Below are positions 1-12,858 of a stretch of DNA of 64,000 nucleotides, in pieces; within the stretch, counting starts at the first letter, position 1, and each line of letters begins with the position of its first letter. The DNA is from Isoetes taiwanensis (lineage: Eukaryota; Streptophyta; Lycopodiopsida; Isoetales; Isoetaceae): NCBI GenBank assembly GCA_021234155.1, contig JAJEKV010000019.1, positions 5,598,284 through 5,662,283 of the forward strand. Direction: 5' to 3'. A program made the position numbers and the translations under genes. The notes under the pieces are model-generated. The model was not told the origin of the DNA and did not search any database. It worked only from the letters and a program-made list of their open reading frames with translations.

Positions 1-3000
1 CTTTGTAGGCAAGATTCAATCCCACCTTGAGGGAGTTTTCGGATCCTAGGGGCAACTCTAGGGGCATCGTTGAACCCAACGTCACCAGCCTAGTGCCGCC
101 TGCCACGTATGACTTTTTGGGCATCCTAGGACCAGAGGGCTTTAGACAGTAACCAGTAAACCAGCCACAGTAATCTGCAAACCAACTTTTACTGGTCTAG
201 ACTAGTCTTTTTACAAACTAGCTAGTTTTTGTCCCACTGCCAACGAGGACCCAAAGTGGAGGACATGTATAGGCTTTTAAGTTCTACCACGTCGGGGATC
301 ATCATCGTATACCCCTAGTAACCAACTTCCAAATATAAGTGACATTGGCAAGGTTTGAACCCATGACCAAATGAACACTTATTTTTGGCATTACTAAGCC
401 TATACCAACTCACCACACATCCGTTGGGCAAAACTTTGGCCATACATGCACACTTTGTAGGCAGGATTCAATTCCACCTTGAGGAAGTTTTCGGATCCTA
501 GGGGCAACTCTAGGGGCATCGTTGAACCCAACGTCACCAGCCCAACGTCACCAGCCCACGTATGACTTTTTGGGCATCCTAGGACCGAGGGGGGCTTTAG
601 ACAAGAACCAAGAAACCAGCCACGATGTCCAGAAACCAACTTTTATTGGTCTAGACTAGTCTTTTTACAAACTAGCTAGTTTTTGTCCCACTGCCAACGA
701 AAGCGAAAAGTGGAGGACATGTATAGGCTTTTAAGTTCTACCACGCCGGGATCATCATCGTTATACCCCTAGTAACCAACTTCCAAATATAAGTGACATT
801 GGCAAGGTTTGAACCCATGACCAAATGAACACTTATTTTTGGCATTACTAGGCCTATACCAACTCACCACACATCCGCTGGGCAAAACTTTGGCCATACA
901 TGCACACTTTGTGGCGTGGATTCAATTCCCACCTTGAGGAAGTTTTCGATCCTAGGGGGAACTCTAGGGGCATCGTTGAACCCAACGTCACCAGCCCACC
1001 ATGACTTTTTGGGCATCCTAGGACCCGAGGGCTTTTAGACAAGAACGATAAACCAGCCCGCGATGTCACGTAAACCAACTTTTACGGTCTAGACTAGTCT
1101 TTTACAAACTAGCTAGTTTTTGTCCCATCGCCAACGAAAGCGCCCAAAGTGGAGGACATGTATAGGCTTTTAAGTTCTACCACGTCGGGGATCATCATCG
1201 TATACCCCTAGTAACCAACTTCCAAATATAAGTGACATTGGCAAGGTTTGAACCCATGACCAAATGAACACTTATTTTTGGCATTACTAGGCCTATACCA
1301 ACTCACCACACATCCGTTGGGCAAAACTTTGGCCATACATACACACTTTGTAGGCAAGATTCAATCCCACCTTGAGGAAGTTTTCGGATCCTAGGGGCAA
1401 CTCTAGGGGCATCGTTGAACCCAACGTCACCAGCCTAGTGCCGCCTGCCACGTATGACTTTTTGGGCATCCTAGGACCAGAGGGCTTTAGACAGTAACCA
1501 GTAAACCAGCCACAGTAATCTGTAAACCAACTTTTACTAGTCTAGACTAGACTTTTTACAAACTAGCTAGTTTTTGTCCCACTGCCAACGAGCAGCCAAA
1601 GTGGAGGACATGTATAGGCTTTTAAGTTCTACCACGTCGGGGATCATCATTGTATACCCCTAGTAACCAACTTCCAAATATAAGTGACATTGGCAAGGTT
1701 TAAACCCATGACCAAATGAACACTTATTTTTGGCATTACTAGGCCTATACCAACTCACCACACATCCGTTGGGCAAAACTTTGGCCATACATGCACACTT
1801 TGTAGGCAGGATTCAATCCCACCTTGAGGAAGTTTTCGGATCCTAGGGGCAACTCTAGGGGCATCGTTGAACCCAACGTCACCAGCCTAGTGCCGCCTGC
1901 CACGTATGACTTTTTGGGCATCCTAGGACCGGAGGGCTTTAGACAAGAACCGATAAACCAGCCACGAATGTCAAAACCAACTTTTACTTGGTCTAGACTA
2001 GTCTTTTACAAACTAGCTAGTTTTTGTCCCATCGCCAACGAAAGACCAAAGTGGAGGACATGTATAGGCTTTTAAGTTCTACCACATCGGGGATCATCAT
2101 CGTATACCCCTAGTAACCAACTTCCAAATATAAGTGACATTAGCAAGATTTGAACCCATGACCAAATGAACACTTATTTTTGACATTACTAGGCCTATAC
2201 CAACTCACCACACATCCGTTGGGCAAAACTTTGGCCATACATACACACTTTGTAGGCAGGATTCAATCCCACCTTGAGGAAGTTTTCGGATCCTAGGGGC
2301 AACTCTAGGGGCATCGTTGAACCCAACGTCACCAGCCTAGTGCCGCCTGCCACGTATGACTTTTTGGGCATCCTAGGACCAGAGGGCTTTAGACAGTAAC
2401 CAGTAAACCAGCCACAGTAATCTGCAAACCAACTTTTACTGGTCTAGACTAGTCTTTTTACAAACTAGCTAGTTTTTGTCCCACTGACAACGAGCACCCA
2501 AAGTGGAGGACGTGTATAGGCTTTTAAGTTCTACCACGTCGGGGATCATCATTGTATACCCCTAGTAACCAACTTCCAAATATAAGTGACATTGGCAAGG
2601 TTTAAACCCATGACCAAATGAACACTTATTTTTGGCATTACTAGGCCTATACCAACTCACCACACATCCGTTGGGCAAAACTTTGGCCATACATACACAC
2701 TTTGTAGGCAAGATTCAATCCCACCTTGAGGAAGTTTTCGGATCCTAGGGGCAACTCTAGGGGCATCGTTGAACCCAACGTCACCAGCCTAGTGCCGCCT
2801 GCCACGTATGACTTTTTGGGCATCCTAGGACCAGAGGGCTTTAGACAGTAACCAGTAAACCAGCCACAGTAATCTGCAAACCAACTTTTACTGGTCTAGA
2901 CTAGTCTTTTTACAAACTAGCTAGTTTTTGTCCCACTGCCAACGAGCAGCCAAAGTGGAGGACATGTATAGGCTTTTAAGTTTTACCACGTCGGGGATCA

Positions 3001-4117
3001 TCATCGTATACCCCTAGTAACCAACTTCCAAATATAAGTGACATTAGCAAGATTTGAACCCATGACCAAATGAACACTTATTTTTGACATTACTAGGCCT
3101 ATACCAACTCACCACACATCCGTTGGGCAAAACTTTGGCCATACATACACACTTTGTAGGCAGGATTCAATCCCACCTTGAGGAAGTTTTCGGATCCTAG
3201 GGGCAACTCTAGGGGCATCGTTGAACCCAACGTCACCAGCCTAGTGCCGCCGCCACATTATGACTTTTTGGGCATCCTAGGACCGAGAGGGCTTTAGACA
3301 AGAACCATAAAACCAGCCACGATGTCCAGAAACCAACTTTTACTGGTCTAGACTAGTCTTTTTACAAACTAGCTAGTTTTTGTCCCACTGCCAACGAGCA
3401 CCCAAAGTGGAGGACATGTATAGGCTTTTAAGTTCTACCACGTCGGGGATCATCATTGTATACCCCTAGTAACCAACTTCCAAATATAAGTGACATTGGC
3501 AAGGTTTAAACCCATGACCAAATGAACACTTATTTTTGGCATTACTAGGCCTATACCAACTCACCACACATCCGTTGGGCAAAACTTTGGCCATACATAC
3601 ACACTTTGTAGGCAAGATTCAATCCCACCTTGAGGAAGTTTTCGGATCCTAGGGGCAACTCTAGGGGCATCGTTGAACCCAACGTCACCAGCCTAGTGCC
3701 TCCTGCCACGTATAATCTGCAAACCAACTTTTACTGGTCTAGACTAGTCTTTTCACAAACTAGCTAGTTTTTGTCCCACTGCCAACGAGCAGCCAAAGTG
3801 GAGGACATGTATAGGCTTTTAAGTTCTACCACGTCGGGGATCATCATCGTATACCCCTAGTAACCAACTTCCAAATATAAATGACATTGGCAAGGTTTGA
3901 ACCCATGACCAAATGAACACTTATTTTTGGCATTACTAGGCCTATACCAACTCACCACACATCCGTTGGGCAAAACTTTGGCCATACATGCACACTTTGT
4001 AGGCAGGATTCAATCCCACCTTGAGGAAGTTTTCGGATCCTAGGGGCAACTCTAGGGGCATCGTTGAACCCAACGTCACCAGCCCACGTATGACTTTTTG
4101 GGCATCCTAGGACCAGA
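1..4117. repeat. Tandem satellite array, ~452-bp unit, nine copies plus ends
   Basis: The landmark ACCCCTAGTAACC recurs at 311, 765, 1204, 1656, 2106, 2558, 3010, 3462 and 3853, so spacing is 439-454 bp except for a last interval of 391 bp, where about 61 bp are missing near 3715. Units fall into two types around the segment following GGGCTTTAGACA: one reads CAGTAACCAGTAAACCAGCC, the other AAGAACC with short indels. Most other sequence is nearly identical between units. The array breaks off at about 4117 into unrelated AT-rich DNA. Short reading frames in it are not genes. The unit contains a tRNA-like promoter, so it may be an amplified SINE-derived sequence. Confidence 0.93.
343..420 (-). 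promoter_or_regulatory. tRNA-like A box and B box (pol III promoter), repeated in every satellite unit
   Basis: On the minus strand the order is TGGTGAGTTGG (405-415, A-box-like) and then GGGTTCAAACC (about 352-362, B-box-like, consensus GGTTCGANNCC), separated by about 42 bp as in tRNA-derived SINE heads. The same pair recurs in each unit, for example near 850, 1290, 1750, 2210, 2660, 3110, 3560 and 3960. Some units carry TTTAAACCC or AGATTTGAACCC variants of the B box. No complete tRNA cloverleaf can be drawn, so this is a SINE-like promoter relic and not a tRNA gene. Confidence 0.6.
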
Positions 4118-4681
4118 TGCCATTTTCGTACTTTTTAAGTTCATTAAGTGTAAGACACTTTTTATTAAATTAGGACTATTTCCAGGAAATTTCTTGTTTT
4201 AAATAATTTTGTTTATCTCTATTTTGTTAATTTAATATTATTTCGAAGGGAATTCACGCTTTTTGTTTCACTCCATATATTCTCTAAACTATATGTCATT
4301 TACTTATGATAATTACTTATTTCTTGCTAATTGTCAAAGAGAGTGCAATTTGTCTAGGTCAATGATACCCCTCCAACTCAAAATGTTGAAGAGAGCAATG
4401 GTGTGCAAAATGTTAAAAAGAGCAATGTTACAAAGGAAGCCCCTCCTACCAAGAATGTTGAAAATGGTCCTCTATAGTAGGGTGCAATGGAGGAACAAGA
4501 AGGTTAGAATGATGCACAAATGCAGTGATGAAAGGCTAGGGGAAGACCATTGAGGTGTTGCAATATCTAGTTGGAAGACAATTGGCAAGTTAAGGGTTTG
4601 GGTGACAAGGAATGTTTTGGTTGTGTCAAGCAATTGGACGTCCCATGCATCATAGCATGACCTATAAATTGCGTTCAATTT
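4118..4681. other. AT-rich spacer, no gene recognised
   Basis: The stretch joins the satellite to the transposase-like relic. From about 4320 it contains degenerate reading frames with TTG/AAG-rich short direct repeats (CAAAATGTTGAAGAGAGCAA, then CAAAATGTTAAAAAGAGCAA near 4380-4430). These could be an upstream part of the relic but match nothing I recognise. Confidence 0.5.
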
Positions 4682-5220
4682 ATGGGAGATTACCTTTTCC
4701 CAGAGCCAGAGGTTGTTGGGGACAATGATGCTCTTGATCTTGATAAATTAGCAGTGGATACCACAACACTAGGTAAAAGGGCTGAACACTCAATTATCAA
4801 ATATTATCTTAACAAGAGATGCAAGGGAAGTAGTGACTGCAAACGTGAGACTATGGTGAAGGTTCCGGGCTCAAATTATTGTTGGAGTGGTTGTATGCAG
4901 TTCTATACAATAGAAAAATTGGTGGAAGCAAGAGCCACTTATCAAGAGTATACTTGTGATGAAAGAAGGATCCACATGTGCTCAAGTTTTGAGCGTGCAC
5001 TTCCTTATGAAAGAAATTTAAAGAGGAAAAGATACCCTTTGCTAGGCAAATAGATATATACAAAAGCATGGCAGAATATCTATGGAATTCCAACTTCCTC
5101 ATGGCATAATTGGCAAAAGAAGCATGCAAAAGGGACCATGATTACTTTGCATGAAAATAATGACTTATTGAGACCAACCTCGGTCAAAGAGATATATTTG
5201 AAAAATATACTAGTAAACGT
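4682..5220 (+). pseudogene. N-terminal relic of a transposase-like protein (family not named)
   Basis: The first frame (4682-5053, 123 codons) has a cysteine-containing segment, NYCWSGCMQFYTIEKL, followed by a region rich in charged residues. It then stops, and the reading continues from about 5058 in another frame with KAWQNIYGIPTSSWHNWQKK and LHENNDLLRPTSVKE. The arrangement (Cys-rich start, then KAW..IYGI, then a His-x-Asn segment) resembles the N-terminal half of uncharacterised RNase H-like transposase proteins found in many eukaryote genomes; that family resemblance is from memory. The frame is broken and the sequence ends where an unrelated hairpin-bearing sequence begins near 5206. 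A possible C-terminal partner lies at 63362-63787. No function is claimed for this fragment. Confidence 0.35.
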
Positions 5221-5397
5221 GTGCCCGGTGTTGCCGGGCAAATCTTTTGGCATGTGTTTTTACTCGGCCTTTAATATCTATATGTGCAGCTTAACAACAG
5301 ATATTGGCAAGAATGGACTTTATGTGCTTTTATAATTATTTTTGTATTTGAAGTTGCCTAATTATAGTATCATCAATGTATTAATAGAGATTAGTCC
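5206..5397. other. Short unclassified insertion with a GC hairpin
   Basis: ACTAGTAAACGTGTGCCCGG begins near 5209, and GCCCGGTGTTGCCGGGC at 5222-5238 is a perfect short stem-loop. A similar motif, GTGCCCAGCGTTGTTGGGC, is at about 37921. A1 is inserted at 5398. Class unknown. Confidence 0.3.
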
Positions 5398-7064
5398 TGT
5401 GACGCTCCCTGAATATATACGACACCCGGACGTATACATACGGGGACTTTCCCCTCCCATGGCGACCACCTCGCCATGAGCAGGGCCCTCCGTCTATTCC
5501 GGCCACCCATATTATGGTGCCCGAAAGAAGGACATGAAGGGGTCATTCGGCCCACGCCTTCAATGGGACTCCTACGTCGCGGAAGCATGAATACAAGGGT
5601 TAGCACACATATAAATAACCACCACGAAGGGTGGCGCATCCATCCAAATACCAACGGCAAAGAATATGCATCTAAAACTAAGAAAACACCCAAACCTCAG
5701 GTTCTACCCGGCTCGGACTCCAAATGAGGATGTCGACCGGTTGGGCCTCAAGAGATCAGCCGAGGCCGAAGTCTTGGCATGGCGTTATGCGGCATAGAAC
5801 ATCGGCTAGGGTTGTCCACTCCATCCGCCCCTCCTGTGCACACTTTGCAGATGGGTCAATTCACGCTATGGCTTCGCTATAGCCTTCCGGAGATGCAGGC
5901 TCGAGGCATCACCCTGCTGAGCCTACTCCAGGGTTCATGAAGCCCCAACCAGATGAGGCGGTCGAAGCGTCCCCTTCCGAATCCGCGGTGGTTCCATGGG
6001 TGAGCTAGAGAATACGTGCGCACCCCCGTGACCCGCATCCGTGCCCGACTTACTCACCCTAAATCTACTCAAAGTGCAAGGTGCCCCCCCCCATATACAC
6101 GGTCACACCTCTACACCTGTGGAGTGTCGGACCCATACCCGCCCTCTCGTGGCCGGCTATCGCCCCTAGCCCATTTGTAGGAGTCTCGGGAGCCTTTTAT
6201 GTTAGTGCAAGACCCCACCCCCACTTCACCACTGTGTTCCTTGTCTGGTGCTAAGCCAGTCCATAGCGTCTATGACCCGGTGGGCTCTTGTACACAGGCC
6301 ACAATTATTGGAAATTACAGGGTTCTATCTAGGAACATACTATCGTATATGAGTTCAGAGGTCTCTACCCCGCCTTTAATTCCCCCATTTTCAGAGTGAT
6401 ACCATACAAAGAACTATCAATCCATCCTTTTTAAGAACCAAACCAGAATCAGGATATAAAGAGAACTTACCTTTACAATCAAGGGTTAGTTCCTACAATT
6501 AAAACAAAGAGAGAACAGACAAAACAGCACAACAAGTGCCCAACAGGGGCGCTACCCTAGAATTCACAAGCTAAACTACTACTAACCAGTGTTTCGGCTG
6601 GAACCATTATCGTGGGGTGCTTCCATCTTGCTGTAACTAGGGTGGCAGTGACAGCTAGTGGGTGTCCGGCGATTCGGAGGGGTGAACAACAGTCCTTGGG
6701 CACTCAGCAACAGTCCTTGGGGCGCTCAACTGCTCCTTGGGCGCCCAGCAGCTCCTCTCCTCCATCTCCAGCTGCTCCTAATTCGAATTGGGGCACAAAA
6801 GCCCTAATTTGGGTGTCCAAAATGGAAACCATGCCTTGCCCAATCGATTTGGGCCAAGTGGCACCCCCTTGTTGGTGCTAATTAACTAGTTTAGCTTAAT
6901 TAGGGTAATTAGGCTATATACTTTATAATTATCCACAATGGATTTATTAACATAGCTAAATAAAACCATTGTGGTCGACTCCCACTTAGACAATTACCCC
7001 CTTATGTCCTAGTGACGTGTCCCGGCGTGCATACGTATACCGTATAAATGCCTGGAACGTCACA
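5398..7064 (-). repeat. 3' LTR of A1
   Basis: It starts TGTGACGCTCCCTG and ends GGAACGTCACA on the plus strand, which are the inverted ends shared by all LTRs of this lineage. The outer terminal 200 bp contain ATACGTATACCGTATAAATG, an AT-rich quasi-palindrome that also occurs in A2's LTRs. Open frames inside the LTR are accidental: they recur in every LTR copy with stops in different places. Confidence 0.9.
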
Positions 7065-7100
7065 TTCTCCCCACCTTAAAATGATGCTGTCCTCAGCATC
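7065..7100 (-). other. Polypurine tract and adjacent hairpin of A1
   Basis: Read on the minus strand, TTTTAAGGTGGGGAGAA abuts the LTR start TGTGACG, which is the classical plus-strand primer position. Immediately upstream, GATGCTGAGGACAGCATC (7083-7100) forms a 7-bp stem with a four-base AGGA loop. The same hairpin lies at the same place in A2 and B. Confidence 0.8.
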
Positions 7101-10100
7101 AAGACTACTCTTGTTGCAAGGCAACGCATCATACATTGGAAGGGAGTCTCCCCTCCTTAAAGAGATAGCGTGGGATTATAAGTCACGCAGACGTTGTCAT
7201 GTTCAAAGTGATTAAGTTTGAAATGACTTGTAATGTGTAATTTATAACTCTGGAATATAAGAGGTATAGATCAGATATGATCATCGCTTAGGACTGTCAA
7301 AAGTGAACAATGAAGGTTTGTGGAAGTCTCACTGTTTTATTCGTGGTGACGAGTTCACAATCTATCTATTTTAGAAATCATTCTTTCTATACATACAGGT
7401 AACTGATTATATATTAAAGACAGGTATAGATATAAAGAACTTCTATTTGTTGCTATATTATAATACAGAGTTATTAACCTCGCACTGTTTAGTAGAAAGT
7501 CATTGTAATCATATTAACTTCTGTGTATATATCTATTATATTCTCCGTTCACGTTGCAAGTGATTTTATTACAGCCAGGCTTAATGTAATTTTGCATCTA
7601 AATTTTGTTTTCCTATTTGGTTACAATTTTAACAACTCATATATTGCTATCGTGAGTGTTTAGATGCCCCTGACATTTATAGTTACCCTTTAGTTGAATT
7701 ATATATTGTACTGTATTTGCCATTTTGACCTAGATAGATAGACGTTCTTCATTTTCTTATTCATAACCTTGTTATAACATTATCTAAGTCTCGCTATATA
7801 TTTGACTTTGGGTTTAAATAGCTTTCCCCTTTTGAGTATCTTTAATGTTTCCACACTCACACTCTCGATCCATAGTTTACAGTAGGGTTAAAGATCCTTA
7901 GAAAGTGAGACTACATTGTTGATTTAAACGTTGGTTTAATTTGAAATAAAGTTCTAAGGTGTAAAATTCCAATTGCTATATTGTTGACTTTAAGTAACCA
8001 TGGGTAAAACCTTTGTGGAGCTAAATCTAAAATCATGGATCTAAAGCTTGTATCTGATAATGCTGCCAAATAGAATAATAGATGGTTCCTTAGGTTAATT
8101 GACCAACGGAATTTCGCGGTGAACTAATAGTAAAACGAGCTTTACCTCACATATTAATTCGCTAGCTATATCTATACATTTATTAGACATCTAGATATTG
8201 TTACATTGACATCGGACAGATACGACGGAAGCATGGGAAGCATGCCTGGTGCTTCTTGAGGCTGTTATACAATGATGATTAAGCAGGGCTTGGGTTCTTA
8301 TTTGAAGTAGAAGTGCTAAACGGTGGGAATAAGGAGTGGTAAGGTATCCTTATGTTGGATGGATATTGGAGAAAATTGATATGACGATGGTTATTATGCG
8401 ATTGAAACACTGGACCTAATAATTACGAGGATGAATTCACCATGCGGCATATATGCTTTCAACGTAGAAGGAGTCTGGATATAGCACCATATATCTGATG
8501 GAGAAGTGGTTTATGATTATCTACTAGACCATGTTAAGGAGGTACTATACTAAGGTGGAAAGTGGATTATAAGTACCCAGCTCCTGAGAGGGAAAACACT
8601 TTAAAAGTGTAGGTTTCGACCATGATGGTGCAGGCATAGAATGTCGACTCGACATTGTATAGCTATTGCTACGTGAAGCGAGGTATGATTCGTGGAACGG
8701 TAGAGAATAATGTTGTATGAGGATGTTGATCCATAAATTATGGATTATAAAATTACACATATATTGTGTTTGGTAAAGAGATTGATGTTCCTGAGGTGTG
8801 AAACAAAGACGCAAGATTATAGACGACTAAGAAGACCACGTAGGCACGTGAATACACTTAATCGTTGGTCAAATGCATGATCCTTATGCAGGGTGAAAAT
8901 TAAGGAAATGGCGGATCCTATGTCGGTAGGGGGTATGTAGGCAGCCGGATAAGAGATCGGACAATAGTGTGGAAACGTAGTTTTCCCACAAGGTGAAGAG
9001 AGCTGAGGTCGAATCCCGAAGAAAGGCGGAATAAGCGTTCTCAAAAATCTGCTAGAATGGAAGACGACAATTGCTAGCAAAAGGTGCAACCGTCTGAAAG
9101 CTACAAAGTATGTTGGAGCTCTGGCGAAGCTTATTCTATGAAGGAAAGTTGACCTTCAACGAATGATATCTTAGGGAGGCAAGTAATGGACCCACACGGC
9201 CAGTGTTTGACAAGAGGTGCTTGAAAGAAGTTGTAAACAACCTTTCAATTATAGAGAGTTTGGAAGTAATGAAGATAAGAGTTCTTATACCAGAGATGAA
9301 ATATGTCCACAAGGAACTTAGGTTGGCATTTGGCCCTGTGGAAGTTATGACTGAAGCTTGAGGACGAAGGCAAAGTAGGGTTAGTGGTATCGAACCCACA
9401 ACATGTGTAAGGTACAAGATAACCAAGTTGGAAAAAATAAGTTGGCCGCATGCCTGAATATAGCTAGATGCCTATGTCAACAAGTTTCATAGGAGTCAAC
9501 ATGTTACTATATACATAATGACAACGTAGTGGTCCTGGATGTAGGAAGGATTTAGTAGTATCAAATACTATAGTGGTGATCATATCGAGGATGTCAATTG
9601 TGATATTCAGATGTATATCCTATTAAAAGATAATAGAATATTCGTACAAGGCGAGGGAAATATTACTTGATAAGGTTTAACGAATGAGCGTAATGATATG
9701 CTTATATACGAAGATATTGGGTTAGGTATGCTTTACCAGCGATAAGCATTCAAGTTATCCGAATGATTAGAGTTGACTATCTTAGATACGTCGTACTAAG
9801 GAAGATGAGAAAAGTTTAAATGAGTGAGAATAGCTAGAGTAAGTCTAGCATATACGGTGATGTTACGTTCAAAAACATCCCGAGGATGGTTGGAACGGTA
9901 TTGGAATAACCGATAATGAGAGCTTAACTACTCAAAGGTTCTAGATACCAATGTATTAGTTCAACGTTATAAGCTAAGAACATTTATTTGGTTTTGGGAA
10001 TGAAAAGATATATAAGAATATCGCGTCCCCTGATGGAAGATAAGAAGGAGTACGATGACTTTGGCGATTATACCTTTAGGGGTAACCAAGAAGAGGCCAG

Positions 10101-11859
10101 TACATAGGAATTCCAAGTCCCGATAAAATCAAGACGAGGTGTATTGATCAGAACGGTTAAGATTATATAGACCAGTAGTCCATATAATCGAAGAGTTACC
10201 CTAGACGCGGTGAACAATTCTAGGTACAGAAGTAGAAGCTGGAGGATTCGTTGCCTTGAGGCATAGACCATTTAGAGGTTATGACTTCGAAACTCTTAGA
10301 AGACCAGGAGGGTATAGTGCCCCGGCTTCATTATGAGGGAGCCGAAGACGACAGAATTAGAAGCTGATCAAAAGCTGAAGTCCACATGGTAACTTAAGAA
10401 AAAGAGGTTAATTGTAACTAAGCATGGGTAATATGGAGAACACAAAGGATCCTTAGCGAAAGAAGCCTTTAGAAGAGCTCCTCATGTGGGGTAGTAACCC
10501 TTCGGAATTATGGCATAATCCCTTGGGTGGTATGATAGTATATATATACGACTGGAATACCATAAGGCACTAAAGGGATGCTTAAAGTAGCTGGGGATCC
10601 TATCAAAATATAGGCAACATATGCAAGTCCAACATAAAGTTGGCCCCTGTCCATTTGGGAAGTAGGTGGCGCAGCCACATGATAAAGGTATATAGGCAAT
10701 GGGTTTTTGTTTGAAAGAACTACCAAGGTTATAGTTTAGATAAGTTAGAGCAGAGCTCTAGCATTGTGGGAGGATACGATAAACATCTTAGGGAGGTAAC
10801 CTTGGTGGTGACACTAGGGGAGAAAGACGAGCGTATCCTAAAGTTACTGATGGAGGGTCTGGAGATACGTTCGAAATGTGCAAAGGACGATCAATCCGTT
10901 GCATGCTAGGGTATGATGTGGTAGTTGGCACTTGAAGTAAATGTCAACGGCCAATAGAATAAAGCTTAAGGTAGTGGGGTTGAGTAGTACAATAGTACAA
11001 TTCCAGGATAATTAGCGAATAGCAGTTACCTGCTAAATGTCCGAACGTGTCTTGCATAGACACCTAAGATGAGCTTTTCCATATGATCCATACCTGGATC
11101 AGGCAGAGGTGACGCCATGGGTTACATGGAGGTATAAGTTAGGATATACATAGGACTCGAACATGGATACAAGTCCGTGTTGTCTCAACATAGATAATTG
11201 TAGAAAGGCTCACAAAGTACAAGGCAAGCACCTTGATGACTCCAGGTAATTCACGATTTATACGAAGGCTCACCCGCTCTTAGGCCATGACTATGGCTTA
11301 AATGCGGATGTCAAGTCACTTGGAATGCCAGAACAGCAGCATGACATCATGACAGAGAAATGTAATGAGTAACATTTCCAGGATGTAGGACAATGTTGGA
11401 TTATAACCCCCCAATGATAGGTAGGTTTACAACATAAGGGCCATATAATAGCGGCTTGGAAGCCACAAGACGGTTAACGGATACGTAAAGGAGTAATTGG
11501 ATTGGTGACTCTACTGAATATAGATCACAACTAAAGGATGATTTGTATACGATGTGGCAGATGTAAGGGCCAGGATACTGAAAATCGGCCATAGACGTAG
11601 AAAACATATTGACGAAATAAAGGACCCTGATGCATGATATTTAGCAATCTGGATAGAAAGGTTACTATCTAACATGAAGGGTGGTCATTGCTAATATACA
11701 AAGGTTTGCGGCTTGAAAGGCAGCGAGAGCTGAAAAACTCCTTAAAGATTTGGTGCATGGCTTAGGGAAGAAGACCTCCATGTCCTAAGAATGTGAATTG
11801 AATTCACCAAGGATATTGTTAATAATAGATAGATAGGTAGATAGCATTTATATGTCATG
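7101..11859. other. A1 interior without recognisable genes
   Basis: About 4.7 kb with no long frame on either strand. All frames are under 100 codons and none has a motif I recognise. The minus strand carries more and longer short frames than the plus strand, which suggests old coding sequence decayed beyond recognition, but this is only an impression. Confidence 0.5.
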
Positions 11860-12210
11860 CCACATTGGCAGCATCCATAAAGACATATGACGGACCCCCA
11901 GAGACTTGAACACAAGATCTCGTGTCTTTGGGTGGTACTGTCCTTTGGGATATTCACATAACCCCTTGGAATATGTAAGTTCATTTGTGGAACTTAATGC
12001 CATTTGGGCACTAAAGGAATGGTTGGAAATACTTTGCGCCAACCATATCTGGATACCCTAGAAGGAGGTGAGTAATCAACAATGGTTGGGTGGCATTGGA
12101 TTGTACGGGAGAACAGCTCTAAAAAAAGGTAGACTGCTGTCACTTTGACAGGCGTGTGGTACAGATAATTAATGACATCCATATAGATGGTGAAGTTTGG
12201 CACAAAGTGT
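11860..12210 (-). pseudogene. Possible decayed gypsy integrase core in A1
   Basis: A 32-residue stretch beginning MDVINYLYH (from about 12182 downwards) lines up without gaps with the integrase segment of B beginning MDFITGLPK. Shared positions include M, D, I, L, T, A, S and the final P. About 80 codons further on, QYHPKTRD (near 11935) sits where intact elements have AYHPQTDG; the spacing in A2 is about 89 codons. At least one frameshift lies between the two. The similarity is weak and was found by eye, so chance resemblance is possible. Confidence 0.3.
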
Positions 12211-12858
12211 TGACAATATTGTGGGGGTTATAACACAAGCACTCACTACGTATTACAGAGTTTGTACCGTGGTCTGGGAAAATGGTCCATAAAAAGAACA
12301 CGTCCATTGGGAAGAAGTAGTGAGGGGTGGTAGGATTAAAGCTACTCATGGTCTAGAGGGGTGCTGCATGGCAGTCCCTAGTTGGTTGGGCGAAAAGAAA
12401 TCCTTTCTCTAGGAAATGAGACGAGTCAAGGTTGACACTAGAGAGAGACAACGTTAATTATATAAATATGTGTATAAAACATTACTTATATAACGTCGAA
12501 TAAGGTCTAATATAAAGCATATGAATGTAGTATGGACTGAATCATGGCAAGGGCCGAAGAAACTGTGTTATCAAAGCATCTACCAAAGGAAAAATAATTA
12601 AGGTTATGGATCGAGGAACGCCGATAACTGGACATTATTATCGTCGCCTAAGAATATCCAAGGATATAACACATCTTTGCTATTCTAGAGAGTTGCTCAC
12701 GTTTAATTAAATTCCAGAATTAGTCCCACCAAGTGAGTTGATGTTATCATAACAAGTTGGCCGGACTTGCTAGATTACGTCGTGTCATTTGGTCGGTTTA
12801 TTCCTAAGGGATACTAGCTTTATATATGGTTAACAGTTATCCGGTTGACTATCCCGTA

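Noticed and set aside
343-420. A true tRNA gene in the satellite
   Set aside because: No cloverleaf or anticodon stem can be paired; only promoter boxes are conserved.
7101-12800. Independent host genes in the A1 interior
   Set aside because: Frames are short with no motif or splice pattern; only weak integrase resemblance near 12000.
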